64,000 nt of DNA. Source: Rothia nasisuis (GTDB taxonomy: Bacteria; Actinomycetota; Actinomycetes; Actinomycetales; Micrococcaceae). The stretch lies in assembly GCF_928381405.1 (NCBI RefSeq), contig NZ_CAKMSB010000005.1:1-64000 (forward strand). The letters are read 5' to 3'. A program made the translations under genes and the position numbers. The notes beneath the pieces were generated by a model, which was not told where the DNA came from, made no database searches, and saw only the letters and a program-made list of their open reading frames with translations. Shown here piece after piece: positions 25,671 through 35,579 of this stretch. How positions within the stretch are numbered: the stretch's first letter is position 1; each line of letters opens with the position of its first letter.

Positions 25671-27725
25671 TTAAGTAGCCGGGTGTGCCTCGCCCTCTGC
25701 AATTGATTGTTTGAGGCGTTCCAGCGCCCCCACAACCACATCTGTGCGAGTTGTCGTCCAGAAGGGCGGCAACGACTTGACCAGATAGGGCCCATAACGC
25801 TGGGTGGCGATACGAGAATCCAGCACGGCGACCACGCCGCGATCACCCACAGCGCGCACCAGACGCCCAGCCCCCTGGGCCATACGGACGGCCGCGTGGT
25901 AGGCAGAGACCGCCATAAAACCGTTGCCACCTGCAATCGCGACCGCGCGTGAACGCGCCTGAGCAAGAGGGTCGTCCGGGCGGGGAAAGGGGATACGGTC
26001 CATCATGACCAAACGACAGGAATCACCCGGCACATCCACACCCTGCCAAAGGCTCATGGTGCCAAAGAGGCAGGAGTCTGTCTCTTCCGTAAACTCCTTA
26101 ACCAAGGCTCGTAGCGATGACTCACCCTGCAACAAAATATTCAGGTCGGTGCGTTCACGCACGTACTCAGCAGCTAGCTCCGCTCCGCGCTTAGACGAAA
26201 AAAGGCCGAGCGCACCGCCACCAGAGGCAGTGACCAGCTCAACAATACGGTCCAGCTGTTCCACAGACACGCCGCGGCCGGGTTTGGGCAGGTCAGCAGC
26301 CAGATAGAGCACGCCCTGTCGAGGGTAGTTAAAGGGTGAGCCCACATCGATACCGTCCCAGCGAGGAGCCCCTTGACCCTTGAGACCCAGCGCGCCAGCG
26401 GTCGTGTCGAAGCTCTCTCCCACCGCTAGCGTAGCTGAGGTTAACACCACGGTGCGATCCTCAAAGAGACCCTCACGCAGATAACCCGCTACCGAAATGG
26501 GGGCGATATTCAGTGTGGCGGGGTCGTCGTCCGCAGCAGCAACATAGCCCCTACCGGGCTCCCAGGAGCCGGTACGCGAAATCCAGATCACCTGGTAGAG
26601 GGGGTCAGCGGTCAGCATCTTCTCGGCTGTTTCATGTACTTCGGTCAGGGCAGCTCGGGCCATCTGGCGGCCTGCGTCCCCGTCCTTGTCTCCCCCTTTG
26701 GTGTCAGTCAGGGCCTGGCGGGCAGCGTCACGCACCCGCTCCATGGCGGCGGCAACGCGTTCAGGGAGCCCCTTGGGGAGCATCTCGGCAGGTATACCGT
26801 TAAGAGAGCTATCGAGTGAGAGCGCCGCCTGCTCCAGAGCCTTGTGGTCAGCATCTGTGTGGCGTTTGAGACTACGAGCGACCCTGGTAACAGTAGCAGG
26901 TGACAGGGCTCCGGTAACCGCACCGGTCACACGGTCGGCCAGTTCGTGAGCCTCGTCAATGATCACAATATCGTGGTCGGGTAGAACCGTTGCGCCTTCA
27001 AAAGCGTTGATAGCCAGCAGGGCGTGGTTGGTGATGACTATATCTGCCTCAGCGGCCCGAGACCGAGCCGTCTCACTAAAACAATCTTCGATGAGGGGGC
27101 ATTTCTTGCCCAGACATTCCGAAGCGGTAACAGAAACCTGCCTCCAGGCCCTATCGCTGACACCGGGCAGTAGCTCATCTCGGTCACCGGTATCGGTAGT
27201 GTCGGCCCAGGCTCTCAGGCGGACGACCTCCTCCCCCAGTTTTCCTGCCGGGCCGGTTGCACCGGTAGTAGCGTCCATGTCAAAGAGAGCATCCCCGTCA
27301 TCCTCAGGGTAGCCGCCTTCAAGCTTATGCAGGCAGACGTAATTGTTGCGGCCCTTGAGAATCGCCACGTCAGTCTCGTGCTCGGGCTCATCGCTCAGAG
27401 ACTCAAGCAGGCGCGGTATATCGCGATTGACAATCTGTGATTGAAGGGCCAAGGTTGCTGTGGCTACAACGATGGGCTTTTCAGCGGTCTGGGCCCTATG
27501 AATCGCGGGCACCAGGTAGCCCAGCGACTTGCCGGTACCCGTACCTGCCTGCACTAGCAGGTGCTTCTCGGTGTCCAGTGCGCGAGCCACATGGGCGGCC
27601 ATGGTGCGCTGGCCCTCACGCTTCTGACCGCCAGAGCGTTCCACCACAGTATCGAGCAGCTGTACAACGGGCTGAGCGCCGGGCAGGGTTTCTGGCTCCT
27701 GCCCGGTCGGTACTGTGTGGCTCAT
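25671..27725 (-). CDS. DinG/XPD-like ATP-dependent helicase
   Basis: 684 residues, superfamily 2. QAGTGTGKSLGYLVPA is motif I, VIIDEAHEL motif II, SATLAVGESFD motif III and GAGRLVRAVGDRG motif VI. Between I and II lie clustered Cys (SECLGKKCPLIEDCF plus an upstream CLHKL), consistent with the iron-sulfur cluster of XPD/DinG helicases. These unwind DNA 5'-3', including R-loops and damaged forks. It converges on lexA with only nine bases between stops and overlaps hflX by four bases. I use no symbol, because actinobacterial DinG-like and YoaA-like proteins are hard to tell apart. Confidence 0.9.
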   Translation of the reverse strand: MSHTVPTGQEPETLPGAQPVVQLLDTVVERSGGQKREGQRTMAAHVARALDTEKHLLVQAGTGTGKSLGYLVPAIHRAQTAEKPIVVATATLALQSQIVNRDIPRLLESLSDEPEHETDVAILKGRNNYVCLHKLEGGYPEDDGDALFDMDATTGATGPAGKLGEEVVRLRAWADTTDTGDRDELLPGVSDRAWRQVSVTASECLGKKCPLIEDCFSETARSRAAEADIVITNHALLAINAFEGATVLPDHDIVIIDEAHELADRVTGAVTGALSPATVTRVARSLKRHTDADHKALEQAALSLDSSLNGIPAEMLPKGLPERVAAAMERVRDAARQALTDTKGGDKDGDAGRQMARAALTEVHETAEKMLTADPLYQVIWISRTGSWEPGRGYVAAADDDPATLNIAPISVAGYLREGLFEDRTVVLTSATLAVGESFDTTAGALGLKGQGAPRWDGIDVGSPFNYPRQGVLYLAADLPKPGRGVSVEQLDRIVELVTASGGGALGLFSSKRGAELAAEYVRERTDLNILLQGESSLRALVKEFTEETDSCLFGTMSLWQGVDVPGDSCRLVMMDRIPFPRPDDPLAQARSRAVAIAGGNGFMAVSAYHAAVRMAQGAGRLVRAVGDRGVVAVLDSRIATQRYGPYLVKSLPPFWTTTRTDVVVGALERLKQSIAEGEAHPAT

Positions 27726-29326
27726 GCGCGCACGGTCTCCACGGCACCGGCGGCAACTGCCTCATCAATTTCAGGCTGCAAGACCTCAAACAGCTCTTCT
27801 TCTAGCACGTAGTCAGAAAGTTCCGATGCTACCTCATCGCGTACCAGGGCCTGCACATAGGTTCCGTCCTGCACGAAGGCTGTACGCAGAATCTCAGCGT
27901 CCCACTGGTGCAGGCGCGATACCACGCTACCGTCTGAGTAGGGAACCAGCAGGTTCAGCTCAATTGAGGGGCGCGGGATGGTCTCTGCAATCTTCTGCCG
28001 TAGCTCCTCAATCCCCTCACCGGTACGGGCAGAGACCACCACGTGGTTGGGCTCTTTCTGGCGCAGGCGCTCGATGACGAAGGGATCAGCAGCGTCTGCC
28101 TTATTGAGCACGATAATCTCGGGAATATTCTGGGCATCGACCTCGGTAATCACCTGACGGACAGACTGAATCTGCCCCTCAGGGTCAGGGTGTGACACAT
28201 CGACCACGTGCACGATGACATCGGCATCGGCCACCTCTTCAAGGGTTGAACGGAAGGCTTCGACCAGCTGGGTGGGCAAGGCACGCACAAACCCAACCGT
28301 ATCTGAGAGAGTGTAGCCCACGCCATCAGGGGTCTGAGCCTTACGCACGGTGGGGTCAAGGGTCGCAAAGAGGGCGTTCTCTACTAGCACACCGGCATCG
28401 GTAAGGCGGTTGAGTAGCGAGGACTTACCTGCGTTGGTGTAGCCAGCAATCGCTACGGACGGCACCCGGTTACGTCTGCGGTTCAAACGCTTGGTTTCGC
28501 GGGCAGGGGCCATGGCCGCGATTTCACGCTTAAGCTTGGCCATGCGGGCACGTAAGCGGCGGCGGTCCATTTCAATCTTGGTTTCACCGGGGCCTCGAGA
28601 GCCGATACCCTCGCCACCGGCGGCACGGCCACCTGCCTGGCGAGACAGCGAGGCACCCCAACCTCGCAGGCGCGGCAGCATATATTCAAGCTGGGCCAGC
28701 TCCACCTGGGCCTTACCCTCGCGGGACTTGGCGTGCTGGGCGAAAATATCGAGAATCAGAGCGGTCCGGTCAATGACTTTGACCTTGACGATGTCTTCAA
28801 TGGCACGCCGCTGAGAGGGTGCCAATTCGGCATCCACAATCACGGTATCGGCGCCGGAGGCCTCTACAACGTCCTTGAGCTCTAGCACCTTACCCGACCC
28901 CAGATACGTGCCGGGATCCGGCTTAAGACGGCGCTGCACCAGGCCATCTAGCACCTCTGAGCCGGCGGTCTCGGCGAGCGCTGCCAGCTCACGCAGGGAG
29001 TTCTCGGCTTCTTCCAGTGTGCCTTCTGACCAGACGCCAGCGAGCACAACGCGCTCTAGGCGGAGCTGGCGATATTCGACTTCGGTAACATCGTCGAGTT
29101 CGGTGGAAAGGCCGGCTACGCGGCGCAGGGCGCGGCGCTCTTCAAGATCCTGCTGGTCACCGTCATAATCGGAGTGTTCGCGCTGGTTATTGGAAAGTTC
29201 GCGGGCTCGCTCATCAAGCACGTTACCGGTGCTGGTGGCCCTCCCCAGCACGCGGTCTACCGTGAGTCTGAGCTGTTCGTCGGAGGGTAGGTTACCGGTG
29301 GTGCTGGAGTGTGACGTCTCGGTCAT
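27722..29326 (-). CDS. hflX: ribosome-associated GTPase HflX
   Basis: I choose ATG 29326 (MTETSHSS). A TTG four codons earlier is less likely. 534 residues. The N-terminal HflX subdomain includes VLAGVWSEGTLEEAENSL and PDPGTYLGSGKVLEL. A glycine-rich linker follows (GEGIGSRGPGETKIEMDRRR), then the G domain: GYTNAGKSSLLNRLTDAG (G1), DTVGFVRALPTQLVEAF (G3), VLNKADAAD (G4) and SARTGEG (G5). HflX splits stalled 70S ribosomes under stress. The last four bases overlap the helicase gene. The polar 80-residue N-terminal extension is longer than in E. coli HflX. Confidence 0.94.
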   Translation of the reverse strand: MTETSHSSTTGNLPSDEQLRLTVDRVLGRATSTGNVLDERARELSNNQREHSDYDGDQQDLEERRALRRVAGLSTELDDVTEVEYRQLRLERVVLAGVWSEGTLEEAENSLRELAALAETAGSEVLDGLVQRRLKPDPGTYLGSGKVLELKDVVEASGADTVIVDAELAPSQRRAIEDIVKVKVIDRTALILDIFAQHAKSREGKAQVELAQLEYMLPRLRGWGASLSRQAGGRAAGGEGIGSRGPGETKIEMDRRRLRARMAKLKREIAAMAPARETKRLNRRRNRVPSVAIAGYTNAGKSSLLNRLTDAGVLVENALFATLDPTVRKAQTPDGVGYTLSDTVGFVRALPTQLVEAFRSTLEEVADADVIVHVVDVSHPDPEGQIQSVRQVITEVDAQNIPEIIVLNKADAADPFVIERLRQKEPNHVVVSARTGEGIEELRQKIAETIPRPSIELNLLVPYSDGSVVSRLHQWDAEILRTAFVQDGTYVQALVRDEVASELSDYVLEEELFEVLQPEIDEAVAAGAVETVRA

Positions 29327-29413
29327 AGTACCTTTCAAAGGTGTGGGTCAACGTTCCTTTATTCTATCTTTTCACGCGGGCCTTGGGCAGGGGTTAGCGT
29401 AGAATGAACGCTT

Positions 29414-30022
29414 ATGGGTAGTGCGCACTATTTTTCTGAAAATCCCGCCGGCGATTTTACCCCAAAGCCCCTGACCGTGGAACTGGCAGGACGCCGAGTT
29501 CAGGTTCTGACGGCTCCGGGAATTTTCAGCCCGGGCGGGGTTGATAAGGGAACCCAGATTCTTTTGGATGAGGCCCCCGAGCCGGTGGGATTTCGCATGC
29601 TCGATATTGGTTGCGGGTGGGGCCCTATCACTTTGACACTGGCTTTGTTGGCACCAGAGGCGCAGGTGTATGGGGTCGAGGTGAATTCTCGTTCTGCCCG
29701 GCTCACCACGATGAACGCTGAAAAACTGGGCCTAAGCAACGTCACCGTTTCTGCCCCTGAGGCTCTCGATGAGTCACTGACCTTCGACACCATCTGGTCG
29801 AACCCGCCCATTCGTGTGGGCAAGGACGTGCTGCACGGCATCATGCGCACCTGGCTACCGCGCCTGGCCCCGGGCGGCACCGCCTACCTGGTGGTGCAGA
29901 AGAACCTGGGTTCTGATTCTTTGCAGAAGTGGCTGGCCGCTGAGTTCCCCGAGCTGGAGGTAGGCCGTTATGCCACTTCCAAGGGGTTCCGCCTCCTCGA
30001 AGTGCACCGACCTCAGCAATAG
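29414..30022 (+). CDS. RsmC-like SAM-dependent methyltransferase
   Basis: 202 residues. HYFSENPAGDFTPKPLTVEL and APGIFSPGGVDKGTQILLDE lead into the SAM pocket MLDIGCGWGPITLTLALL. SNPPIRVGK matches the N-P-P-[IFY] catalytic motif of exocyclic N2-guanine methyltransferases. The pattern resembles the C-terminal half of RsmC, which modifies G1207 of 16S rRNA. This protein has only one methyltransferase domain, as usual in Gram-positives. It is divergent from hflX with a 75-base gap. The substrate is inferred. Confidence 0.85.
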   Translation: MGSAHYFSENPAGDFTPKPLTVELAGRRVQVLTAPGIFSPGGVDKGTQILLDEAPEPVGFRMLDIGCGWGPITLTLALLAPEAQVYGVEVNSRSARLTTMNAEKLGLSNVTVSAPEALDESLTFDTIWSNPPIRVGKDVLHGIMRTWLPRLAPGGTAYLVVQKNLGSDSLQKWLAAEFPELEVGRYATSKGFRLLEVHRPQQ

Positions 30023-30140
30023 AAGTAGGTCAGGGGCTCACGCGAACCAGGTGGCTCGGCGGCTGGCATGGGTTGGGGCGAGTGCCCAACGCAAGACCCG
30101 AGAGGGTCTCCCTGGTGAGCGCGAGTCCCCTACCTACTTT
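30023..30140. terminator. long imperfect inverted repeat between convergent methyltransferase genes
   Basis: AGTAGGT and AGGGGCTCACGCG on the left reappear in reverse complement as GCGAGTCCCCTACCTACT on the right. The roughly 70-base middle may fold into a second stem. It separates two convergent genes and probably ends both transcripts. Confidence 0.55.
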
Positions 30141-30774
30141 TACGTAGAACCATCACCGCATCGGGAATGGTTGCGGGCTCGCCCTCGGGTGAGGTGATGT
30201 CACGGGTCCATTCTTCTGCCAGTACAACCTCAATATCGTCACGACCCTGAGTAAGGGCTCGGGCCTCTTCTGCCGCCTTCACCATGAGGGCCTCGTGCTT
30301 GCGGGCGTCCTCGGAATCGGCAAAAGAGGGGGCACCGGCGTGGGCTACCGAAATCAGCTCACCGCCGGGGGTAAGCAAATCCAGGGCAGCTGCCAGTACC
30401 GGGATGCGGTCGAAGTCAGCAAAAGACTGAAGGAAGCCGGTGACAATGACCTCAAAACGCTGGTCGGTAGACCAGCCGGTGAGGTTGGCCTCGTAGAAGG
30501 TAGCCTCAAGCCCCTCAGACTCTGCACGGGCGCGGGCCCGGCTCACGGCAACGTCCGAAATGTCAACACCGCTAGCTGCCCAGCCGCGGGATGCTAACCA
30601 CAGGACGTCCCCGCCCTCGCCGCAACCTAGATCAAGCACGGTGGTGGGGGTACGGCCTTCAAGGAGCTTAACCAGTGAGGCATTGACCTTGCCAGACCAC
30701 CGCTGCTCCTTCTCGGAGTAAATCTCGTTCCACAGTTCGCGGGTGTTCTCTAGTTTTTCGTGGTTCTCAGGCAT
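30130..30774 (-). CDS. class I SAM-dependent methyltransferase
   Basis: 214 residues. The N-terminus ELWNEIYSEKEQRWSGKVNA and the SAM-binding VLDLGCGEGGDVLWLASRGW followed by GVDISDVAV place it with TehB/UbiE-like small-molecule methyltransferases of the Methyltransf_25 type. ATFYEANLTGW contains the third SAM contact. The substrate is unknown. It starts directly on the stop of dapF and shares that operon, which does not reveal its role. Confidence 0.82.
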   Translation of the reverse strand: MPENHEKLENTRELWNEIYSEKEQRWSGKVNASLVKLLEGRTPTTVLDLGCGEGGDVLWLASRGWAASGVDISDVAVSRARARAESEGLEATFYEANLTGWSTDQRFEVIVTGFLQSFADFDRIPVLAAALDLLTPGGELISVAHAGAPSFADSEDARKHEALMVKAAEEARALTQGRDDIEVVLAEEWTRDITSPEGEPATIPDAVMVLRKSR

Positions 30775-31730
30775 TAGCCAAGCAGTACCTTACCGGTCAT
30801 AGCGGCTGGCCCGGCCAGGACCACGTGTTCAAGGTCGTCAGGGCCCAGCACAAAGGTGACGGCCAGGGTACCACCGGGTACCCGCACCAGCCATTCGTCC
30901 GGGGCGTCGGGCCCGCCCCAGAAACGGGTTGCGGCAGCAGCCGCGCAGGCACCAGTACCGCACGAAAGAGTTTCACCCACACCTCGTTCGTGAACACGCA
31001 TGCGGATAGAGCCGATATTTTCGGTAGCGGGATCGCCGTCCTCGGCAGAGATTTCCTCGGGAACAACAAACTCTACGTTAGTGCCCTCAGGTGGGGTGGG
31101 GCTCACCTTGGGCGCCTCGTGCAGGTTCAGCCCGTCTAGCTTGGAGCGGGTGCCCAGCATCACCACGGTGTGCGGATTACCCATCGAAATTGACACGGCG
31201 TTGCGCGGAGTGTGCAGACCCTTGGCAGTCACCTGAGCGTCGGAGCCGTTATCACGAGCCATGTCGCCGTTGATAAAGCTCCAGGCGCCCATGTCGATGG
31301 CGTAGCCCTCACCGGTACGCCCCACAGTCTTAACACCGGCGCGGGTGGCAATGAGCAGACGGCCCCCGGGTTCAAGTTCAACCAGTTTCTCAGTGATTAG
31401 GTAGTCCACAAAAGCGCGCACCCCATTGCCGCACATCTCGGCAATAGACCCGTCGCCGTTGCGGTAGTCCATAAACCAGGTGGCCTCGGGCGCTTGGTCA
31501 AGCAGATGGGAGGCAAAATCCAGATTCTGGGTGCGTACAGCACGAATAAAGCCGTCAGCACCGATACCGAAGTGACGGTCGGTCACACGGGCAATGAGCT
31601 CAGGGGTCAGATTCAGCTCACCGGCTGGGTCGGTCACAAAGATAAAGTCGTTGCCGGTGGCCTGGCCCTTAGTGAGGGTTTTGCCGGTCAAATCTCCCCA
31701 GGCGGGAGGTATTTCGGTGTGGGTTGCCAC
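30774..31730 (-). CDS. dapF: diaminopimelate epimerase
   Basis: 318 residues. Converts LL- to meso-diaminopimelate, needed for lysine and the peptidoglycan cross-link. ATGNDFIFVTD opens the first half. The two active-site Cys are in EMCGNGVRAFVDYL and ETLSCGTGACAAAAATR. IGADGFIRAV is also conserved. It is the fourth gene of a leftward run miaB-miaA-dapF-methyltransferase. Slightly longer than E. coli DapF because of short inserts. Confidence 0.96.
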   Translation of the reverse strand: MATHTEIPPAWGDLTGKTLTKGQATGNDFIFVTDPAGELNLTPELIARVTDRHFGIGADGFIRAVRTQNLDFASHLLDQAPEATWFMDYRNGDGSIAEMCGNGVRAFVDYLITEKLVELEPGGRLLIATRAGVKTVGRTGEGYAIDMGAWSFINGDMARDNGSDAQVTAKGLHTPRNAVSISMGNPHTVVMLGTRSKLDGLNLHEAPKVSPTPPEGTNVEFVVPEEISAEDGDPATENIGSIRMRVHERGVGETLSCGTGACAAAAATRFWGGPDAPDEWLVRVPGGTLAVTFVLGPDDLEHVVLAGPAAMTGKVLLG

Positions 31731-31751
31731 GGGTCGGCACCTTTCATCGGT

Positions 31752-32771
31752 CTATGTGTCTAGTTCAAGTTTACTGCTCACCGTTCGCACAATCTCAAGG
31801 GCCTTCCCTAGAAGGTGCGGGTCAGCCCAATCCAGCCAGTGTACACGCGGGTCAGCTCTGAACCAGGTGAGCTGGCGGCGGGCAAACTGCCGGGTGGCGG
31901 TCACGGTATCTTCAACAGCCTGCTCGATTGTATATTCCTGCCCCGGCAGCCCGCCATCAGGTTCCGCTGGGCTGCGTGCAGCGTCCAAGGCCTTCAAGAA
32001 CTCGCGGTAGCCGATAGCCGCCGGAGCGGTCTTGCCCTCGCGTAGCCCGCGAGCTTCAAGGCGCTTAACTTCGGTAAGTAGCCCAGCGTCCCGCATTTTT
32101 TCGACGCGGGAGCGTAGCCGCCCGTGTAGCTCGGCGCGATCCCCGTTTAGCCCAAGCTGGAGGGCAGGCTGGTAGTAGGTTCGGGTCGGCATAAAGGACG
32201 AGAAGGGGCGGCCGGTCACTTCAAAGACCTCAAGTGCCCGTACCAGGCGGCGGTCATCTTTCACCCGCTTGGCGGAGTCAGAATCTACCTGGCGGAGGCG
32301 TTCCAGCAGGGGCCCGGGGCCCAATGCTACCAGCTCGGCTTCCAGACGAGCTCGCACTGAGGGGTCGGTGGCAGGGAATTCCAAAACATCGAGCGCTGCG
32401 CGCACGTACAGGCCTGAGCCACCCACGAGAATGGGGTATCTACCCCGAGAGCGAATCTCGCCGAAAACCTGCCGTGCCTGTGCCTGAAAGACCGCCACCG
32501 AGGCCTCTTCTCTGACATCGAGAGTATCGAGCAGGTGGTGGGGCACGCCCTTCATTTCTGTCTCGGTGACCTTGGCGGTACCGATGTTCATGCCACGGTA
32601 GAACTGCATGGAGTCAGCATTGACGCACTCCCCGCCCAGGGCCAGGGCCAGTTCGATGGCGAGGGCTGACTTGCCGGAGCCGGTGGGCCCGACCACCGCA
32701 ATAATGGGTAGCTGTTCCCCTGCAACCGGGCCCTCTTGGGGGGCCGGGGCGGTAGCGTCCTTATCCGCCAT
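31752..32771 (-). CDS. miaA: tRNA dimethylallyltransferase
   Basis: 339 residues. [20 protein letters not shown] is the P-loop. [20 protein letters not shown] contains the catalytic Asp and the tRNA-contacting segment, and [15 protein letters not shown] and [20 protein letters not shown] are also typical. It adds a dimethylallyl group to A37 of tRNAs reading U-starting codons. MiaB, encoded just upstream, then adds the methylthio group. A Pro/Ala/Gln-rich head of about 20 residues precedes the domain. Confidence 0.96.
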   Translation of the reverse strand: MADKDATAPAPQEGPVAGEQLPIIAVVGPTGSGKSALAIELALALGGECVNADSMQFYRGMNIGTAKVTETEMKGVPHHLLDTLDVREEASVAVFQAQARQVFGEIRSRGRYPILVGGSGLYVRAALDVLEFPATDPSVRARLEAELVALGPGPLLERLRQVDSDSAKRVKDDRRLVRALEVFEVTGRPFSSFMPTRTYYQPALQLGLNGDRAELHGRLRSRVEKMRDAGLLTEVKRLEARGLREGKTAPAAIGYREFLKALDAARSPAEPDGGLPGQEYTIEQAVEDTVTATRQFARRQLTWFRADPRVHWLDWADPHLLGKALEIVRTVSSKLELDT

Positions 32772-32774
32772 ACC

Positions 32775-34289
32775 TTAGAGCGCAGGTTTGAAGGTGGGGA
32801 ACCCCAGGGAGACCGGAGCACCTGGCACCTGGGTGGTACCGGTCGAACCGCAGGAGTCAGCTTGGGCCCGGTCCCAGGCGTCACCCGCGCGGGAGCGGCG
32901 CACCGTGTATTCTTCGGGTGCGGGGTCTGAAATCAGATGGAAGGAGCCGGCCTCGGTGATGGGCAGGGTGACCAGGTCGCCGGGGCGGGGCACCTCGCAC
33001 CCCTTCGGCACGGAGAAGTGCACCAGGCGCTGGTCGCGAGCACGCCCTGCCAGGCGGCCAGTTGCTTCAGACTTACGGCCTGACTCGGCGGTGACCATCA
33101 GCTCAACGGTCTTGCCCAACTGCTTACGGTTCTCTTCGCCAGCAATACGATCTTGCAGAGCGATGAGGCGCTCGTAACGCTCCTGCACCACGGCCTTGGG
33201 CACCTGGTTGGGCATGGTCGCTGCCGGGGTGCCGGGGCGGATCGAGTATTGGAAGGTATAAGCCGATGAGAAGCGGGATTCTTCAACCACACGCAGGGTC
33301 TCGGCGAAATCCTCCTCGGTTTCACCGGGGAAGCCCACAATGATATCGGTGGTGATGACGGCATCGGGGATTCGGGCACGCACCTTCTCCAAGATGCCCA
33401 GGAACTTCTTGGAGCGGTAAGAGCGTTTCATGTCTTTAAGCACCTTGTCAGAGCCAGATTGAAGCGGCATGTGCAGCACAGGCATCACATTGGGGGTCTC
33501 TGCCATGGCATCAATGACATCGTCGGTGAACATAGCGGGGTGGGGGGAGGTGAAGCGAACCCGTTCCAGCCCCTCAATCTGCCCGCAGGCCCGCAAAAGC
33601 TTGGAGAAGGCCTGGCGGTCGCCAAAAGCCACACCGTAGGAGTTAACATTCTGGCCCAGCAGGGTCACTTCAATAGCACCGTCGTCTACCAGTGCCTGAA
33701 CCTCAGCCAGAATATCACCAGGGCGGCGGTCTTCCTCCTTACCCCGCAGGGAGGGCACAATGCAAAAAGTGCAGGTATTGTTGCAACCTACCGAGATAGA
33801 CACCCAGCCCGAGTAGACGTGATCACGCTTGGTCGGCAGGGTGGAGGGGAAGACCTCAAGAGACTCCAGTAGCTCTGCCTGCGCCTCCTGATTATGGCGG
33901 GCACGCTCCAGCAGGGTGGGTAGAGAGCCGATGTTGTGGGTACCGAAGACCACATCGACCCAGGGGGCCTTCTTGAGGATGACGTCCTGGTCTTTCTGAG
34001 CCAGACAGCCACCCACGGCAATCTGCATGCCTTCGTTCTCACGCTTGACCGGGGCTAGCTGGCCCAGGTTGCCGTAGAGCTTGTTATCGGCGTTCTCACG
34101 CACCGCGCAGGTGTTGAACACTACAAGGTCAGGGGTGGCACCTTCTTCTGCCGGCACATAGCCGGACGCTTCGAGCAGGCCGCTCATGCGCTCTGAATCG
34201 TGTACGTTCATCTGGCAACCGAAGGTGCGCACCTCGTAGGTGCGCCTCTTTTGGTCTGAGGAGGTTTCGGGGTTCACGTCAATACTCAC
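32775..34289 (-). CDS. miaB: tRNA-2-methylthio-N6-dimethylallyladenosine synthase
   Basis: 504 residues. Radical SAM methylthiotransferase. The N-terminal UPF0004 domain has the Cys of [22 protein letters not shown] and GGCLAQKD that bind the auxiliary cluster. [17 protein letters not shown] carries the CxxxCxxC of the radical SAM cluster. A TRAM domain follows at about 385-450, then an actinobacterial C-terminal extension of about 50 residues. It acts on i6A37 made by MiaA, whose gene follows three bases later. Confidence 0.96.
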   Translation of the reverse strand: MSIDVNPETSSDQKRRTYEVRTFGCQMNVHDSERMSGLLEASGYVPAEEGATPDLVVFNTCAVRENADNKLYGNLGQLAPVKRENEGMQIAVGGCLAQKDQDVILKKAPWVDVVFGTHNIGSLPTLLERARHNQEAQAELLESLEVFPSTLPTKRDHVYSGWVSISVGCNNTCTFCIVPSLRGKEEDRRPGDILAEVQALVDDGAIEVTLLGQNVNSYGVAFGDRQAFSKLLRACGQIEGLERVRFTSPHPAMFTDDVIDAMAETPNVMPVLHMPLQSGSDKVLKDMKRSYRSKKFLGILEKVRARIPDAVITTDIIVGFPGETEEDFAETLRVVEESRFSSAYTFQYSIRPGTPAATMPNQVPKAVVQERYERLIALQDRIAGEENRKQLGKTVELMVTAESGRKSEATGRLAGRARDQRLVHFSVPKGCEVPRPGDLVTLPITEAGSFHLISDPAPEEYTVRRSRAGDAWDRAQADSCGSTGTTQVPGAPVSLGFPTFKPAL

Positions 34290-34323
34290 CCGTACAGTCT
34301 ACTAGGTTGCTATTCTGGGCTCT

Positions 34324-35478
34324 ATGCCCTCCTTCCCCTCAGGTACTTGGTCTACCTCACTGCTAGAGCGCGCCATTGCCGCTTACAGCCCTCGCCCTAC
34401 CGACCAGCCCGTGACTTCGGCGGGGTTTAGCAGGCTAGCTCGGCACATACTTGAGGACGGGCTGCGGCTTCTCCTTTCCACCGGCTGTGATGAAATCACC
34501 GGTAGTCAGGTCACTCATGGCAAGGTTACCGGTGTGCAGATTCTCTCGGCTGGCATGCGCTCGGTGGTGCTACGTCTTGAGCTACACGGCTTTGCTGAGC
34601 CTTCTGTGGTGCTCAAATATTTTCGGCGTAAGGACTCCGCAACTAATTCCGGCGGTTTTGGCTACCTGCGTGAAAAACACGGGCTGGTCGCCTTAGAGCA
34701 GCTGGTACAGGGCCTCTACCCCAATCTGTTGGCTGCCGACGATACCGCTCGGCTTTTAATCCTTGAGGACGCCGCAGGCGGCAGCTCCTCTGTCAGCTTG
34801 GGTAAGTTTCTGCTGTCTTCCGGGGCGGACGCCGCTCCCCACCGGGCCCTTAATTCTTGGGTTGACGCCTGGGCTAGTATTCTTGGCTCCCCCGCCCAGG
34901 CTTCCGCCCAGGCGTCCTTTGCCGCTAAGCTTGCGAGCGCTGATGCGCGGGCGTCCGCGCCAGGCTCCCTACCCTCACCCCAGCTTGCTGTCATGGGGCT
35001 ACGTGTGCTGGCTGAGAGGCACGGAGTGATGGTGGGGTCAGTTGAGTTCGCGCACATGGAGCAGGCTGTGAATAGTATTATCTACCCAGGGCCGAGCGAG
35101 AGGGTGCTATCGTCCGGCGATTTTTCACCGGCTAACCTGCTGCTTTCTGGCACAGGCCGCCTTGCCTATTCCAGGCAAACCTTAAGGGCAGGGCCCGTTG
35201 CTGCGGCTCACTCCACCCCCACGGTTCGGGCAGTCGATGCGGAGGGCACCTGCCTGCACCACTGGGCCCTGCCGGTGGCGGAGCTACTCTTGGGGTTTCC
35301 CTCCTGGCCTGCGGGGCCTGTGCCGGGCCCCCTGCTTGAAAGCGAGCTTTGGCAGTTAGAGGCTCAGCGGTTCTATGAACTGGTGGCCCCTGTCCCTCTA
35401 GCTGATGTGCACCAGGACGAGCGTGTGGCGGCGGCGGTGCTAGTGGTACGAGCGATTTTGGCCGAGCAGCTTCAGTAG
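34324..35478 (+). CDS. protein-kinase/aminoglycoside-phosphotransferase-like hypothetical protein
   Basis: 384 residues. The N-terminal half contains VVLRLELHGFAEPSVVLKYF, which resembles the Lys-bearing strand of the kinase-like fold, and DTARLLILEDAAGG fits the hinge region. SSGDFSPANLLLSGTGRLAY near residue 265 is a catalytic-loop-like sequence in which D and N are kept (HGD-x-x-x-x-N becomes SGDFSPAN). A DFE/DWE-type metal motif is hard to locate: AVDAEGTC may be it. Family membership is therefore tentative. It is divergent from miaB, with 34 bases between start codons, and a promoter must lie inside that gap or the genes. Confidence 0.55.
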   Translation: MPSFPSGTWSTSLLERAIAAYSPRPTDQPVTSAGFSRLARHILEDGLRLLLSTGCDEITGSQVTHGKVTGVQILSAGMRSVVLRLELHGFAEPSVVLKYFRRKDSATNSGGFGYLREKHGLVALEQLVQGLYPNLLAADDTARLLILEDAAGGSSSVSLGKFLLSSGADAAPHRALNSWVDAWASILGSPAQASAQASFAAKLASADARASAPGSLPSPQLAVMGLRVLAERHGVMVGSVEFAHMEQAVNSIIYPGPSERVLSSGDFSPANLLLSGTGRLAYSRQTLRAGPVAAAHSTPTVRAVDAEGTCLHHWALPVAELLLGFPSWPAGPVPGPLLESELWQLEAQRFYELVAPVPLADVHQDERVAAAVLVVRAILAEQLQ

Positions 35479-35557
35479 GTGCCGGATTTGTGTGGCGCCG
35501 TCCGCTAGGTAGCTGCTGCCTTCCTTCTTCCTTCACAAGACGACATCATCTTGAGAC

Positions 35558-35575
35558 TCACCTGGTACCAGGTGA
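35558..35575. repeat. perfect 18-bp palindrome between convergent genes
   Basis: TCACCTGGTACCAGGTGA reads the same on both strands and lies five bases beyond the recX stop. With no loop it is a poor terminator hairpin and looks more like a protein binding site. Confidence 0.5.
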
Positions 35576-35579
35576 TTGG

